Of a DNA stretch of 64,000 nt, positions 57,245-64,000 are shown piece after piece (the stretch's first letter is position 1; every line of letters begins with the position of its first letter). The stretch is from Neoroseomonas eburnea. GTDB lineage: Bacteria; Pseudomonadota; Alphaproteobacteria; Acetobacterales; Acetobacteraceae. The stretch covers positions 124,001-188,000 of the forward strand of contig NZ_JAAEDL010000007.1 in assembly GCF_018129005.1 (NCBI RefSeq), written 5' to 3'. The notes beneath the pieces were generated by a model. It was not told the DNA's origin. It searched no databases and worked only from the letters and a program-made list of their open reading frames with translations. The translations under genes and the position numbers were made by a program.

Positions 57245-57712
57245 TCACAGCGACGCCTCCGGATCCAGCCTGATCACATAGGACCGCCAGTCCGCCCGGG
57301 TCGCCACGCGCTCGTAGAGCGCGATCGCGCCGCGGTCGCCTTCGGGCACGATCCAGCGCAGGTGCGACCAGTGCCGTTCCCGCCCGAGCGCGCAGAGCGC
57401 GTCGAGCATCGCGCGCGCAAGCCCCTGCCCGCGCCGGTCCGCGCGGACGAAGAGGTCGTCCAACGCGCCGCAGCGGCGGGCGAAGACAGCTTCCGGCAGG
57501 TCGAAGAAGATGGCGAAGGCGAGGATCGCCTCGCCCTCGTGGGCTGCCAGCACTTCCGTGCGAGCGTCGGTGGCGAGCAGCGCGGCGGCATCCACGCCAC
57601 GCGCGGGGCGCGAGCCGGCGAGCGTCGCGCGCATCTCGGCGGCGTAGTCCTCGAGCAGCGGGGCCAGGCGGTGGCGTTGCTCCGCCGGCAGCGGTGCGAT
57701 GGCGATGGTCAT
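57245..57712 (-). CDS. GNAT-family acetyltransferase next to the histone-like gene
   Basis: A 155-aa acetyltransferase. The acetyl-CoA loop is LFVRADRRGQGLARAMLDAL (R-R-x-Q-G-L-A), preceded by the AILAFAIFFDLPEAVF strand and followed by AIALYERVATRADWRSYVI, which closes the domain. It is in the same direction as, and 73 bases downstream of, a lysine-rich histone-like gene, so one transcript is possible. The substrate is unknown; lysine acetylation of that neighbour is a testable guess, while antibiotic or polyamine acetylation are equally possible by family. Confidence 0.88.
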   Translation of the reverse strand: MTIAIAPLPAEQRHRLAPLLEDYAAEMRATLAGSRPARGVDAAALLATDARTEVLAAHEGEAILAFAIFFDLPEAVFARRCGALDDLFVRADRRGQGLARAMLDALCALGRERHWSHLRWIVPEGDRGAIALYERVATRADWRSYVIRLDPEASL

Positions 57713-57785
57713 GCTGGACCTGGAAGCGAATGGGGCGCCGCCCGCTCGCGCGGACGGCGCCCCGACGCCGGGATCGGCGCCTGGT

Positions 57786-58376
57786 TCAGCCCTCCGAGGC
57801 TTCCGACATCGTCGGCGCGGGAGCAGCGGCAGCGGCGGCGGCAGCCGCCGCCTTCTTCGCGGCGCGGGTGGCGGCGGCCTTCTTCGCGGCCTCCGAACGG
57901 GCGGTGGACTTCACCACCGCCTTCTTCGGGGCGGCCTTCGGGGCGGCGGCCTTCTTGGCGGCGGGCTTGCGCGCGGTGGCCTTCTTCGGGGCGGCGGCCT
58001 TCTTGGCGGCGGGCTTGCGCGCGGTGGTCTTCTTCGCGGCGGCCTTCTTCGCGGCAGGCTTGCGGGTGGTCGCCTTCTTCGCGGTCGCCTTCTTCGCGGC
58101 CGCCTTCTTGGCCGCAGGCTTCTTGGCGGCGGCCTTCTTGGCGACGGTCTTCTTCGCGGCGGGCTTCTTGGCGGCGGTCTTCTTGGCAGCCGGCTTCTTC
58201 TTGGCGACGGCCTTCTTGGCGGCGGGCTTCTTGGCAGCGGCCTTCTTCGCGGCCGGCTTGCGCTTCGGCGCGGCCTTCTTCTTGGCCGGTGCCTTCTTCT
58301 TCGCGGCGGCCATCGCCATCGCCTGGGCGCGCGGCTCGGCGCCCTCGGCTTCGGTGGTCTCGATGATGTCGGTCAT
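57786..58376 (-). CDS. Lysine/alanine-rich histone H1-like nucleoid protein
   Basis: A 196-aa low-complexity protein. The first 20 residues are acidic ([18 protein letters not shown]). The next 150 are a tandem array of [16 protein letters not shown] units with prolines and scattered threonines, and the end is alanine-rich. This matches bacterial histone H1-like proteins, which bind and compact DNA through their basic tails. At the DNA level the array is a degenerate repeat of about 15 to 18 bases, so its length may vary between strains. GGAG precedes the ATG. No other domain is present, so a general nucleoid role is inferred from composition. Confidence 0.85.
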   Translation of the reverse strand: MTDIIETTEAEGAEPRAQAMAMAAAKKKAPAKKKAAPKRKPAAKKAAAKKPAAKKAVAKKKPAAKKTAAKKPAAKKTVAKKAAAKKPAAKKAAAKKATAKKATTRKPAAKKAAAKKTTARKPAAKKAAAPKKATARKPAAKKAAAPKAAPKKAVVKSTARSEAAKKAAATRAAKKAAAAAAAAAAPAPTMSEASEG

Positions 58377-58976
58377 GGTGTGTGGTGTCTCCGTGCGTTC
58401 CGGTGGGATGGAGGCGGCGCGCTCACGTACGCCGCATCCGGGGGTACAGCAGGTGGTAACGGGCGGGCCTCCGGCGCGCGGATCCCGTCGCGCGCATCTT
58501 CGGCCGTGCAGCGAGCCCAGTGCCGCAGTCGACGGAATGGCTCAGGCGCGCGGTGTATCCCCGCCGCGCGCCGCCTCCGTCCTCTCTCCCGCCGGTGCGC
58601 GGCGCAGGGTCTGCGCTGCGGGGCGGTGCCGGAAGGGCGGCGCTTGCTGCCGTCCTTCCTGTGAGCCTGCGGTCCATGGACCGTCCTTCCCTGCTGCGGC
58701 GATTCACGGTGCCGATGCGTCGGCGGTTCTCGGTGCACTGCTGTCCGACGATGTCGTGCGGCGCGTGGTGCGGAGAACGTGTCCGACGAATCGCGCAAGA
58801 TGATTCGCGCGCACGTCACGCTATCTGCACGCACATATTGGGTGTCAACAGAATCCGCACATGCACGCGCGCAAAATGCGCGTTGTCGTCGCGAGCGATC
58901 GTGCGCTGTGTCGTGCGCGTCGCGCTTCAGGCGTGCGGGAGGAGGTCGGTCGTCGTCGCGCGGTCGTCGCGCGGTG
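58377..58976. other. Intergenic region upstream of the histone-like gene, no gene seen
   Basis: About 640 bases separate the histone-like gene from the citrate synthase-type gene. All frames here are low-complexity arginine-rich translations without ribosome-binding sites. The middle (58795-58885) is less G+C-rich and holds ACGCTATCTGCACGC and a small stem CGCGCA/TGCGCG (58868-58882); it may contain the promoter of the histone-like gene. Nothing else is recognisable. Confidence 0.5.
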
Positions 58977-59008
58977 CGCTCCCGTCGCGGCGGTGCGCGA
59001 CGGGAGCG
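58977..59008. terminator. Hairpin after the citrate synthase-type gene
   Basis: Perfect 12-bp arms CGCTCCCGTCGC (58977-58988) and GCGACGGGAGCG (58997-59008) with an 8-base loop lie 7 bases beyond the stop of prpC on the minus strand. No T-run follows, but the stem is strong. Confidence 0.65.
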
Positions 59009-59015
59009 GTCGCCG

Positions 59016-60149
59016 TCAGCCGCGCTGCGGCAGCGGCACGACCGGGCGCTGCTCGACGCCGGTGTAGAACGACAGCGGGCGGATCAGGCGGTTGTCGGCC
59101 GCCTGCTCCAGCACGTGCGCCGCCCAGCCGGTGATGCGGGAGCAGACGAAGATCGGCGTGAAGAGCGGGATGTCGAAGCCCATCAGGTAGTAGGCGGGCC
59201 CGGCCGGGAAATCGAGGTTCGGGTGGATGTTCTTGCGCTCCAGCATGATCTTCGCGAGCACGTTGGAGGTGTTCATCCAGCGGCGGTCGCCCACCACCTC
59301 GGCCATGATCTCGGCGTATTTCTTCATGGTGGGCACGCGGCTGTCGCCGGTCTTGTAGACCCGGTGGCCGAAGCCCATCACCAGCGCCTTGTGGTCGAAC
59401 CTGTCCTCGAGCCAGCCGGCCGCCGCCTCGGGGGAGGGGATCTCCTTCAGCATGTGCATCACCGCCTCGTTGGCGCCGCCGTGCAGCGGGCCCTTGAGCG
59501 CGGCGATGGCGCCGGTGATCGCGCCGTGCATGTCCGCCTGGGTCGAGCAGATGGTCCGGGCGGTGAAGGTGGAGGCGTTGAAGGTGTGCTCGGCGTAGAG
59601 GATCATCGAGACGTCGAAGGCCTTGATGACCTCGGGCTGCGGCACCTTCCCGAACACCATGTGGAAGAAGTTCTCGCAGAAGGAGAGCGAGGCGTCCGGG
59701 GCGATCGGCGCCAGGCCCTTCGCGGCGCGGTGCGCGGCGGCGACCGCGGTCGGGATCTTGGCCAGCAGCCGCATCGCCTTGCGGCGCTGGGCGGCATCGG
59801 AGATGTCGGCGCATTCCGGGTCCTCCATCCCCATGAAGGAGACGGCGGAGCGGATGGCGTCCATCGGATGGGCGGTCTTCGGGAATTCCGCGATCACCCG
59901 CAGCAGGGCGGGCGAGAGGGCGCGGTTCGCCTTCTCCTCCGCCCGGAAGGCGTCGAGCTGCGCCCTGGACGGCAGCTCCCCGTTCCACAGCAGGTAGGCG
60001 GTCTCGTCGAAGGAGGCGTTCTCGCACAGATCCTGCACCGCGTAGCCGCGGTAGGTCAGGCTGTTGGTCTCCGGCATCACCTTCGAGATGGAGGAGACGT
60101 CGGCATAGACGCCGACCAGGCCCTTCTTGATGTCAGGCGCTTCGCTCAT
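59016..60149 (-). CDS. prpC: Citrate synthase / 2-methylcitrate synthase
   Basis: A 377-aa enzyme that condenses acetyl- or propionyl-CoA with oxaloacetate. The catalytic histidines lie in GPLHGGANEAVM and GFGHRVYKTGDSR, and the acid aspartate in NLDFPAGPAYYLMG. The short length and the start KKGLVGVYADVSSISKVMPETNSLTYRGY are those of the type II-like 2-methylcitrate/citrate synthases rather than the long allosteric form. Co-transcription with a PrpD homologue points to propionate degradation, though dual use in the TCA cycle is possible. Its start overlaps the GNAT stop (ATGA). Confidence 0.92.
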   Translation of the reverse strand: MSEAPDIKKGLVGVYADVSSISKVMPETNSLTYRGYAVQDLCENASFDETAYLLWNGELPSRAQLDAFRAEEKANRALSPALLRVIAEFPKTAHPMDAIRSAVSFMGMEDPECADISDAAQRRKAMRLLAKIPTAVAAAHRAAKGLAPIAPDASLSFCENFFHMVFGKVPQPEVIKAFDVSMILYAEHTFNASTFTARTICSTQADMHGAITGAIAALKGPLHGGANEAVMHMLKEIPSPEAAAGWLEDRFDHKALVMGFGHRVYKTGDSRVPTMKKYAEIMAEVVGDRRWMNTSNVLAKIMLERKNIHPNLDFPAGPAYYLMGFDIPLFTPIFVCSRITGWAAHVLEQAADNRLIRPLSFYTGVEQRPVVPLPQRG

Positions 60150-60637
60150 GGGGTGCTCCCGCTTGTCGTGGTGTCTGTGTCCAGGAAGCCTCGATCCCCG
60201 ACGTTGAGGATGTCGGGCTCCCGTTCCTCCGTGCCCGCGCCGCCGCTCGTCGCGGCGACGCGGAAGCCATGGCGTTCGTAGAAGGCTTGCGCGCCAGTGT
60301 TGCGCGCGATGCAGAAGAGCGAAAGGCGGGGGCCGAGCGCGGCCGCCGCCTCCGCGGGCAGACGGCTGCCGATGCCGCGCCGGCGCCAGGCCGGGTCGAG
60401 GTGGAGGTGCAGGACCATCGGTCCATGCACCGGATCGAGGCCGAAGCCGACATGGCCGGCCGGCTGGCCGGCGCCTGCCGCGACGATGACCCCGTGGCGC
60501 GCCATCAGCTCCGCGGCGAGCCAGCCGGCGACCTCCGCCGCCGGGCGGGCCTCCCGCAGTCCCGGCATGGCGGCGGCGCGGGCGGCGAGGCGGAGCCGGG
60601 CGAGGGCCGGCGCATCCGCCGCGATCCCCGCCCGCAT
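60146..60637 (-). CDS. GNAT-family acetyltransferase between prpD and prpC
   Basis: A 163-aa acetyltransferase. The acetyl-CoA loop is HLDPAWRRRGIGSRLPAEAAA (R-R-R-G-I-G), followed by RNTGAQAFYERHGFRV, the closing motif of GNATs. It lies 28 bases after prpD and overlaps the prpC start by four bases, so it is a real member of the operon. ATG 60637 is chosen; a GTG at 60655 would add six residues but has its ribosome-binding site too close. Substrate unknown; lysine acetylation of PrpC or an acyl-CoA-linked detoxification are the simplest ideas. Confidence 0.87.
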   Translation of the reverse strand: MRAGIAADAPALARLRLAARAAAMPGLREARPAAEVAGWLAAELMARHGVIVAAGAGQPAGHVGFGLDPVHGPMVLHLHLDPAWRRRGIGSRLPAEAAAALGPRLSLFCIARNTGAQAFYERHGFRVAATSGGAGTEEREPDILNVGDRGFLDTDTTTSGSTP

Positions 60638-60665
60638 CGTCACCGCCGCCCCCACCCTCCGGCGC

Positions 60666-62192
60666 TCAGAAGATGCCGGGCTTGCTTTCGAGCAATCCGC
60701 CGGCTGGCAGCGCGACGTTGAGCGCGCCGAGCTCGCCCGCCTTCAGGCGCGGCAGGTCCTGCACCACCTCGATGAAGCGGTTGGCCTCGCGGGCGGAGAT
60801 GATGCCATCCGTCAGCGTCCGGAACTTGCGGATGTAGTCCTCGCGGCCGAAGGGCTTCGCGCCGTTCGGGTGGGCGTTCGCGACACCGAGCTCATCGACC
60901 AGCTTGGAGCCGTCCTTGAACAGGATCTCGACGCGGCCGCCGAAGGCGAGCTCGTCGGGGTCCTTGGAGTGGTACTTGCGGGTCCACTCCGGATCCTCGG
61001 TGGTCTCGATCTTGTGCCAGAGGCGGACGGTGTCGGCGCGGCCGGCGCGCTTCGGCGCGTAGCTGTCGACGTGGTGCCAGCGCCCGTCCTGCAGCGCGAC
61101 GGCGAAGATGTACATGATCGAGTGGTCGAGGGTCTCGCGGGAGGCCTTCGGGTCCATCTTCTGCGGGTCGTTCGCCCCCGTCCCGATCACGTAGTGGGTG
61201 TGGTGGGAGGTGTGGATGACGATCTTCTCGATCGCGTCGAAGTCGCTGATCTGCTCCCGCATGCGGAAGGCGAGGTCGATCAGGGCCTGGGACTGGTACT
61301 CGGCCGAGTGTTCCTTGGTGTAGCTCGACAGGATGGCGCGCTTCGCCTCGCCGGCCTCGGGCAGGGGCACGTGGTAGTAGACCGGGCCGTAGACGTCCTG
61401 GCGGTTGGAGCGGCCCGAGAGCACCCAGGCGATGACGGAATCCTCGCCTTCGTAGATCGGCGAGGGCGCGCCCTCGCCGCGCATGCAGCGGTCCACCGCC
61501 TCGATCGCCAGCTTGCCGGCATGCGCCGGGGCATAGGCCTTCCAGGAGGAGATCTCGCCCTTGCGCGACTGGCGGAAGGAGACGGTGGTGTGCAGCGCCT
61601 GCTGGATGGACTGGAACACCACCTCCTGCGGCAGCTTCAGCAGCGTGCCGATGCCGGCCGCGGCCGAGGGCCCGAGATGGGCGATGTGGTCCACCTTGTG
61701 CTCGTGCAGGCAGATCGCGCGCACCAGGTCGATCTGCAGCTCGTAGCCGGTGGCGAGGCCGCGGATCAGGTCGCGGCCGGACTTCTCCATCGCCTGCGCG
61801 ACGGCGAGGATCGGCGGGATGTTGTCGCCGGGGTGGGAGTAGTCGGCGGCGAGGAAGGTGTCGTGCATGTCGAGCTCGCGCACCGCGGTCCCGTTCGCCC
61901 AGGCCGCCCATTCGGGGGAGACCGTCGTGCCCGACTTCACGCCGAAGACCTGCGCGCCGCCCGCCTTCTTCGCATGGCCGAGCGCCATGCCGCGGGCGGA
62001 GACCACGGGACGGCGGTTGATCGCGGCGATGGCGACGGAGGCGTTGTCGATCACCCGGTTGATGATCATCTCCTGGACGTCCTTCTCGACCGCGACCTTG
62101 TCGGTCGCGACGGAGGCCATCTTCCAGGCGAGCTGGTCCTCGCGCTTGAGCAGCGCCTTGGACGGGTGGACCTTCACGGGGTGGAGCTTCAT
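60666..62192 (-). CDS. prpD: MmgE/PrpD-family protein, probable 2-methylcitrate dehydratase
   Basis: A 508-aa cofactor-free dehydratase that turns 2-methylcitrate into 2-methylaconitate. Family blocks include [80 protein letters not shown] and [19 protein letters not shown]. First gene of prpD-GNAT-prpC. GAAGGGAG lies before the ATG. A LysR gene is divergent, 111 bases away, and is the likely regulator. No prpB (methylisocitrate lyase) or acnD/prpF is in the window. Confidence 0.9.
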   Translation of the reverse strand: MKLHPVKVHPSKALLKREDQLAWKMASVATDKVAVEKDVQEMIINRVIDNASVAIAAINRRPVVSARGMALGHAKKAGGAQVFGVKSGTTVSPEWAAWANGTAVRELDMHDTFLAADYSHPGDNIPPILAVAQAMEKSGRDLIRGLATGYELQIDLVRAICLHEHKVDHIAHLGPSAAAGIGTLLKLPQEVVFQSIQQALHTTVSFRQSRKGEISSWKAYAPAHAGKLAIEAVDRCMRGEGAPSPIYEGEDSVIAWVLSGRSNRQDVYGPVYYHVPLPEAGEAKRAILSSYTKEHSAEYQSQALIDLAFRMREQISDFDAIEKIVIHTSHHTHYVIGTGANDPQKMDPKASRETLDHSIMYIFAVALQDGRWHHVDSYAPKRAGRADTVRLWHKIETTEDPEWTRKYHSKDPDELAFGGRVEILFKDGSKLVDELGVANAHPNGAKPFGREDYIRKFRTLTDGIISAREANRFIEVVQDLPRLKAGELGALNVALPAGGLLESKPGIF

Positions 62193-62303
62193 CGGCGGCG
62201 TTCTCCCTTCAGAGACGGACTAGGTCGGGGCGTCTTGTGCCCCCGTATGGCGTGATCGTCCAATCCGATTGACCTCGGCGCGGGATAGCTTTTCCGTATC
62301 GGG

Positions 62304-63215
62304 ATGGATTTCCGGCTCGTTCGACGTCTCGGGCATTTCCTCGCCGTCGCCGAGGAGGGGCATTTCGGCCGCGCCGCCGCGCGGCTCGGGATTTCGCAGC
62401 CGCCGCTGACGGCGCAGATCCAGGCGCTGGAGCGCGAGCTCGGCGTGCGGCTGCTCGAACGCACCGGCAAGGGGGCGCGGCCGACCCGGGAAGGGGAGGC
62501 GCTGCTGCCGCTGGCGCGGCGGCTCGCGGGCAATGCCGCGGATCTCGAGGCGCTGGCGCGCGAGCTGCGGGCGGGGCGATCGGCGCCGGTGGCGCTCGCC
62601 TGCGTCACCTCGGCGCTGTTCGACTACCTGCCGCCGCTCGTGCGCGCGATGCAGGCGGCGCGGCCCGAGGCGGCGATCGGCGTGCGGGAGATGGACACCG
62701 CGGATGCGATGGAGGCGCTGCGGCGGGGCGAGGTGGATCTCGCGCTGCTGCGCTCCGACCGCGAGGTGGCGCCGATCCGGCTGCGGCCGCTCGGCGAGGA
62801 CCGGCTGGTCGCGGCGCTGCCGGTGGGGCATGCGCTGCTGGCGGGACCCGATCCCCTGCCGCTCGCGATGCTCGCCGAGGCACAGATGCTGATGCTGCCG
62901 CGTGCGATCAGCCCGGCCTATTCGGATGCGATGACGGCCGCCTGCCGCGCCGCGGGCTTCGCGCCGCAGGCGGTGCGGGAGGTGGGGTCGGCGATGGCGC
63001 AGCTTGGCTTCGTTGCCGCGGGGCTCGGGGTGGCGCTGGTGTCGGAGGGGATGGCGCGGCTCGATCCGCCCGGCGTCGCCTTCCGCATGCTGGCCGGACC
63101 GGTGCGTGGCGTGGGTGTGGCGCTGGCGTGGAATGCGGAACGGGAGAGCGAGGCGGTGCGGCTGGCGCTGGAGATCGCGGAGGGCGCCTGGCCGCAGCGG
63201 CGCCGCCAGAACTGA
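62304..63215 (+). CDS. LysR-family transcriptional regulator
   Basis: A 303-aa regulator with an N-terminal winged helix (MDFRLVRRLGHFLAVAEEGHFGRAAARLGISQPPLTAQI, recognition helix QPPLTAQIQALERELG) and a two-lobed inducer domain (PLVRAMQAARPEAAIGVREM; LVAALPVGHAL). It is divergent from the prp operon and probably controls it with an organic-acid or acyl-CoA-derived signal (inference from position). The 111-base intergenic space must contain its operator. The Shine-Dalgarno sequence is weak (ATCGGG). Confidence 0.9.
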   Translation: MDFRLVRRLGHFLAVAEEGHFGRAAARLGISQPPLTAQIQALERELGVRLLERTGKGARPTREGEALLPLARRLAGNAADLEALARELRAGRSAPVALACVTSALFDYLPPLVRAMQAARPEAAIGVREMDTADAMEALRRGEVDLALLRSDREVAPIRLRPLGEDRLVAALPVGHALLAGPDPLPLAMLAEAQMLMLPRAISPAYSDAMTAACRAAGFAPQAVREVGSAMAQLGFVAAGLGVALVSEGMARLDPPGVAFRMLAGPVRGVGVALAWNAERESEAVRLALEIAEGAWPQRRRQN

Positions 63216-63310
63216 TCCCGATCAGGTGGAAACACCTGATCGGGCGAAGATGCTCGCGAAGACGGGCGGCTGGCGTGGTTGCCGCGAGCCGGGGCGAGCG
63301 GAAGCCGCTC
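63213..63310 (+). repeat. R1 hairpin repeat, copy d (best copy)
   Basis: It begins at the LysR stop codon. Perfect 12-bp arms CCCGATCAGGTG (63217-63228) and CACCTGATCGGG (63233-63244) with a GAAA tetraloop are followed by CGAAGATGCTCGCGAA and a tail GGTTGCCGCGAGCC ... GCGGAAGCCGCTC like copy b. GNRA-type loops stabilise RNA, so the element probably folds in the transcript. It accounts for most of the 250-base gap to the next gene. Confidence 0.8.
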
Positions 63311-63465
63311 CGGGCGCCCGGCGGTCAGGCGCGCCCGGAGCAGGGCAGCGGCCGGGGAGCCGCGGCGATGGTCCCGCCGCCGGCCGGCTGCTCCGGGCCC
63401 GCCCGGGGTGGGCAGGCCGGACCTCCGGGGGTAGCTTCCGCTGCCTGACTCCGGAGGTCTGCCGC

Positions 63466-64000
63466 ATGCCTGATGCCATCCCCTTCGACCGCGTGGTCCG
63501 CGGCGACATCGTCCTCACCGACCGCGTGCTGCGCGACGGCTACGTCGCCATCCGCGGCGAGACGATCGCCGCGATCGGCGAGGGGGTGAGCCCGCCGGCG
63601 AAGGAGGAGCTCGACTTCTCGGGCAAGTACGTGCTGCCGGGCCTGGTCGACGGGCATATGCACACCTCCTCCTCCCGCGGCTGGCCGGGGATCAGGGGCG
63701 CGTCCATGTCGGCGGCGGCGGGCGGTGTGACCACCTGCGTCGACATGCCCTACGACGTGCCGCGGCCGGTGACGGACGCCTCCATCCTCGCCGAGAAGAT
63801 CGAGGTGGTGAACAGCCTGTCGCACGTCGACATGGCGCTCTACGGCACCATCAGGAAGAGCGGGGGGGTGGACGCCATCGCCGGGCTGGCCGAGGCCGGG
63901 GTCTGCTCGTTCAAGCTCTCTACATATGAGTATGACGCGGTCCGCTTTCCGCGCATCGACCACCCGACTATGGTCGCCGCCTTCCGGGAGATCGCGAAGA
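63466..64000 (+). CDS. Cyclic amidohydrolase (allantoinase/dihydropyrimidinase-like), 3' end outside the window
   Basis: The start of a metal-dependent hydrolase that opens cyclic amide rings such as allantoin, hydantoins or dihydropyrimidines; 178 codons are visible and the frame is open to the window end. GLVDGHMHTSS contains the H-x-H metal pair, AAAGGVTTCVDMPYD follows, and CSFKLST carries the lysine expected to be carbamylated. The early DRVVRGDIVLTDRVLRDGYVAIRGETI strand is the usual beta-sandwich. CCGGAGG is 8 bases before ATG 63466. The substrate within the family is not decided. Confidence 0.87.
   Translation, partial: MPDAIPFDRVVRGDIVLTDRVLRDGYVAIRGETIAAIGEGVSPPAKEELDFSGKYVLPGLVDGHMHTSSSRGWPGIRGASMSAAAGGVTTCVDMPYDVPRPVTDASILAEKIEVVNSLSHVDMALYGTIRKSGGVDAIAGLAEAGVCSFKLSTYEYDAVRFPRIDHPTMVAAFREIAK

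Noticed and set aside
58373-58834. An arginine/histidine-rich minus-strand frame upstream of the histone-like gene
   Set aside because: Low-complexity translation, no ribosome-binding site, and it overlaps the histone-like gene's start in another frame.
62263-62305. ATCCGAT and ATCGGGAT as a LysR operator
   Set aside because: The match is imperfect, the second half overlaps the regulator's start codon, and the spacing is not that of a T-N11-A site.

Overview
The window is high-G+C DNA (around 70% by eye), densely coding, with a strong third-position G/C bias that opens long antisense frames everywhere. Gene content suggests an alphaproteobacterium, most likely Acetobacteraceae of the Roseomonas type. 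The clues are TRAP and NMT1-type ABC transporters, periplasmic beta-propellers, a methylcitrate-type operon, a divergent PEP carboxylase, a lysine-rich histone-like protein and RTX secretion. The taxonomic call is inference. I see no rRNA, tRNA, CRISPR array, prophage or intact transposase.

Layout. 1-10 kb: the end of an RTX calcium-binding protein, msrA and msrB, a secreted beta-propeller with a polysaccharide deacetylase, a sterol-desaturase-family enzyme, a BisC-like molybdoenzyme and a YbaK-type deacylase. 10-15.4 kb: a peptide-type ABC solute-binding protein, a Kelch protein and chrB-chrA. 15.7-21.8 kb: one tightly overlapped minus-strand operon encoding a succinate dehydrogenase/fumarate reductase-like complex, a two-subunit Fe-S hydro-lyase, a TauE/SafE permease, a GNAT enzyme and a small hydrophobic protein. 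21.9-24.8 kb: a ThDP enzyme, an AT-rich stretch and a lytic transglycosylase. 24.9-32.2 kb: a class-II lyase, frmA and a dctPQM-dgoAK sugar-acid locus. 32.3-37.1 kb: a beta-propeller gene broken by one in-frame TAG, then an ABC transporter with a maleate isomerase/Asp-Glu racemase relative. 37.3-45.6 kb: an unknown gene, UPF0114, RidA, an ion channel, a sugar epimerase and aminotransferase pair, a lipase, a nitronate monooxygenase and a penicillin-binding-fold serine hydrolase. 45.8-57.1 kb: ppc, two envelope proteins, a polyprenyl-phosphate-sugar module, two EamA transporters and a metallo-hydrolase. 57.2-64 kb: a GNAT beside a histone-like protein, a prpD-GNAT-prpC operon with a divergent LysR gene, and the start of a cyclic amidohydrolase.

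The strongest non-genic signal is three families of intergenic repeats. R1 (four copies) is a CCCGATC...GATCGGG hairpin with a conserved downstream tail. R2 (four copies and one half copy) is a cassette of short-loop hairpins; the best copies are mirror-image and about 185-225 bp. R3 (two copies) looks like a MITE with inverted GCCGCTGGT ends. R2 copies sit between genes, once between dctP and dctQM, and once supply the apparent start codon of a lipoprotein. Other points are a hairpin that could mask the ribosome-binding site of the class-II lyase, the loss of the covalent-FAD histidine in the SdhA-like protein, and three GNAT genes set beside specific partner genes.
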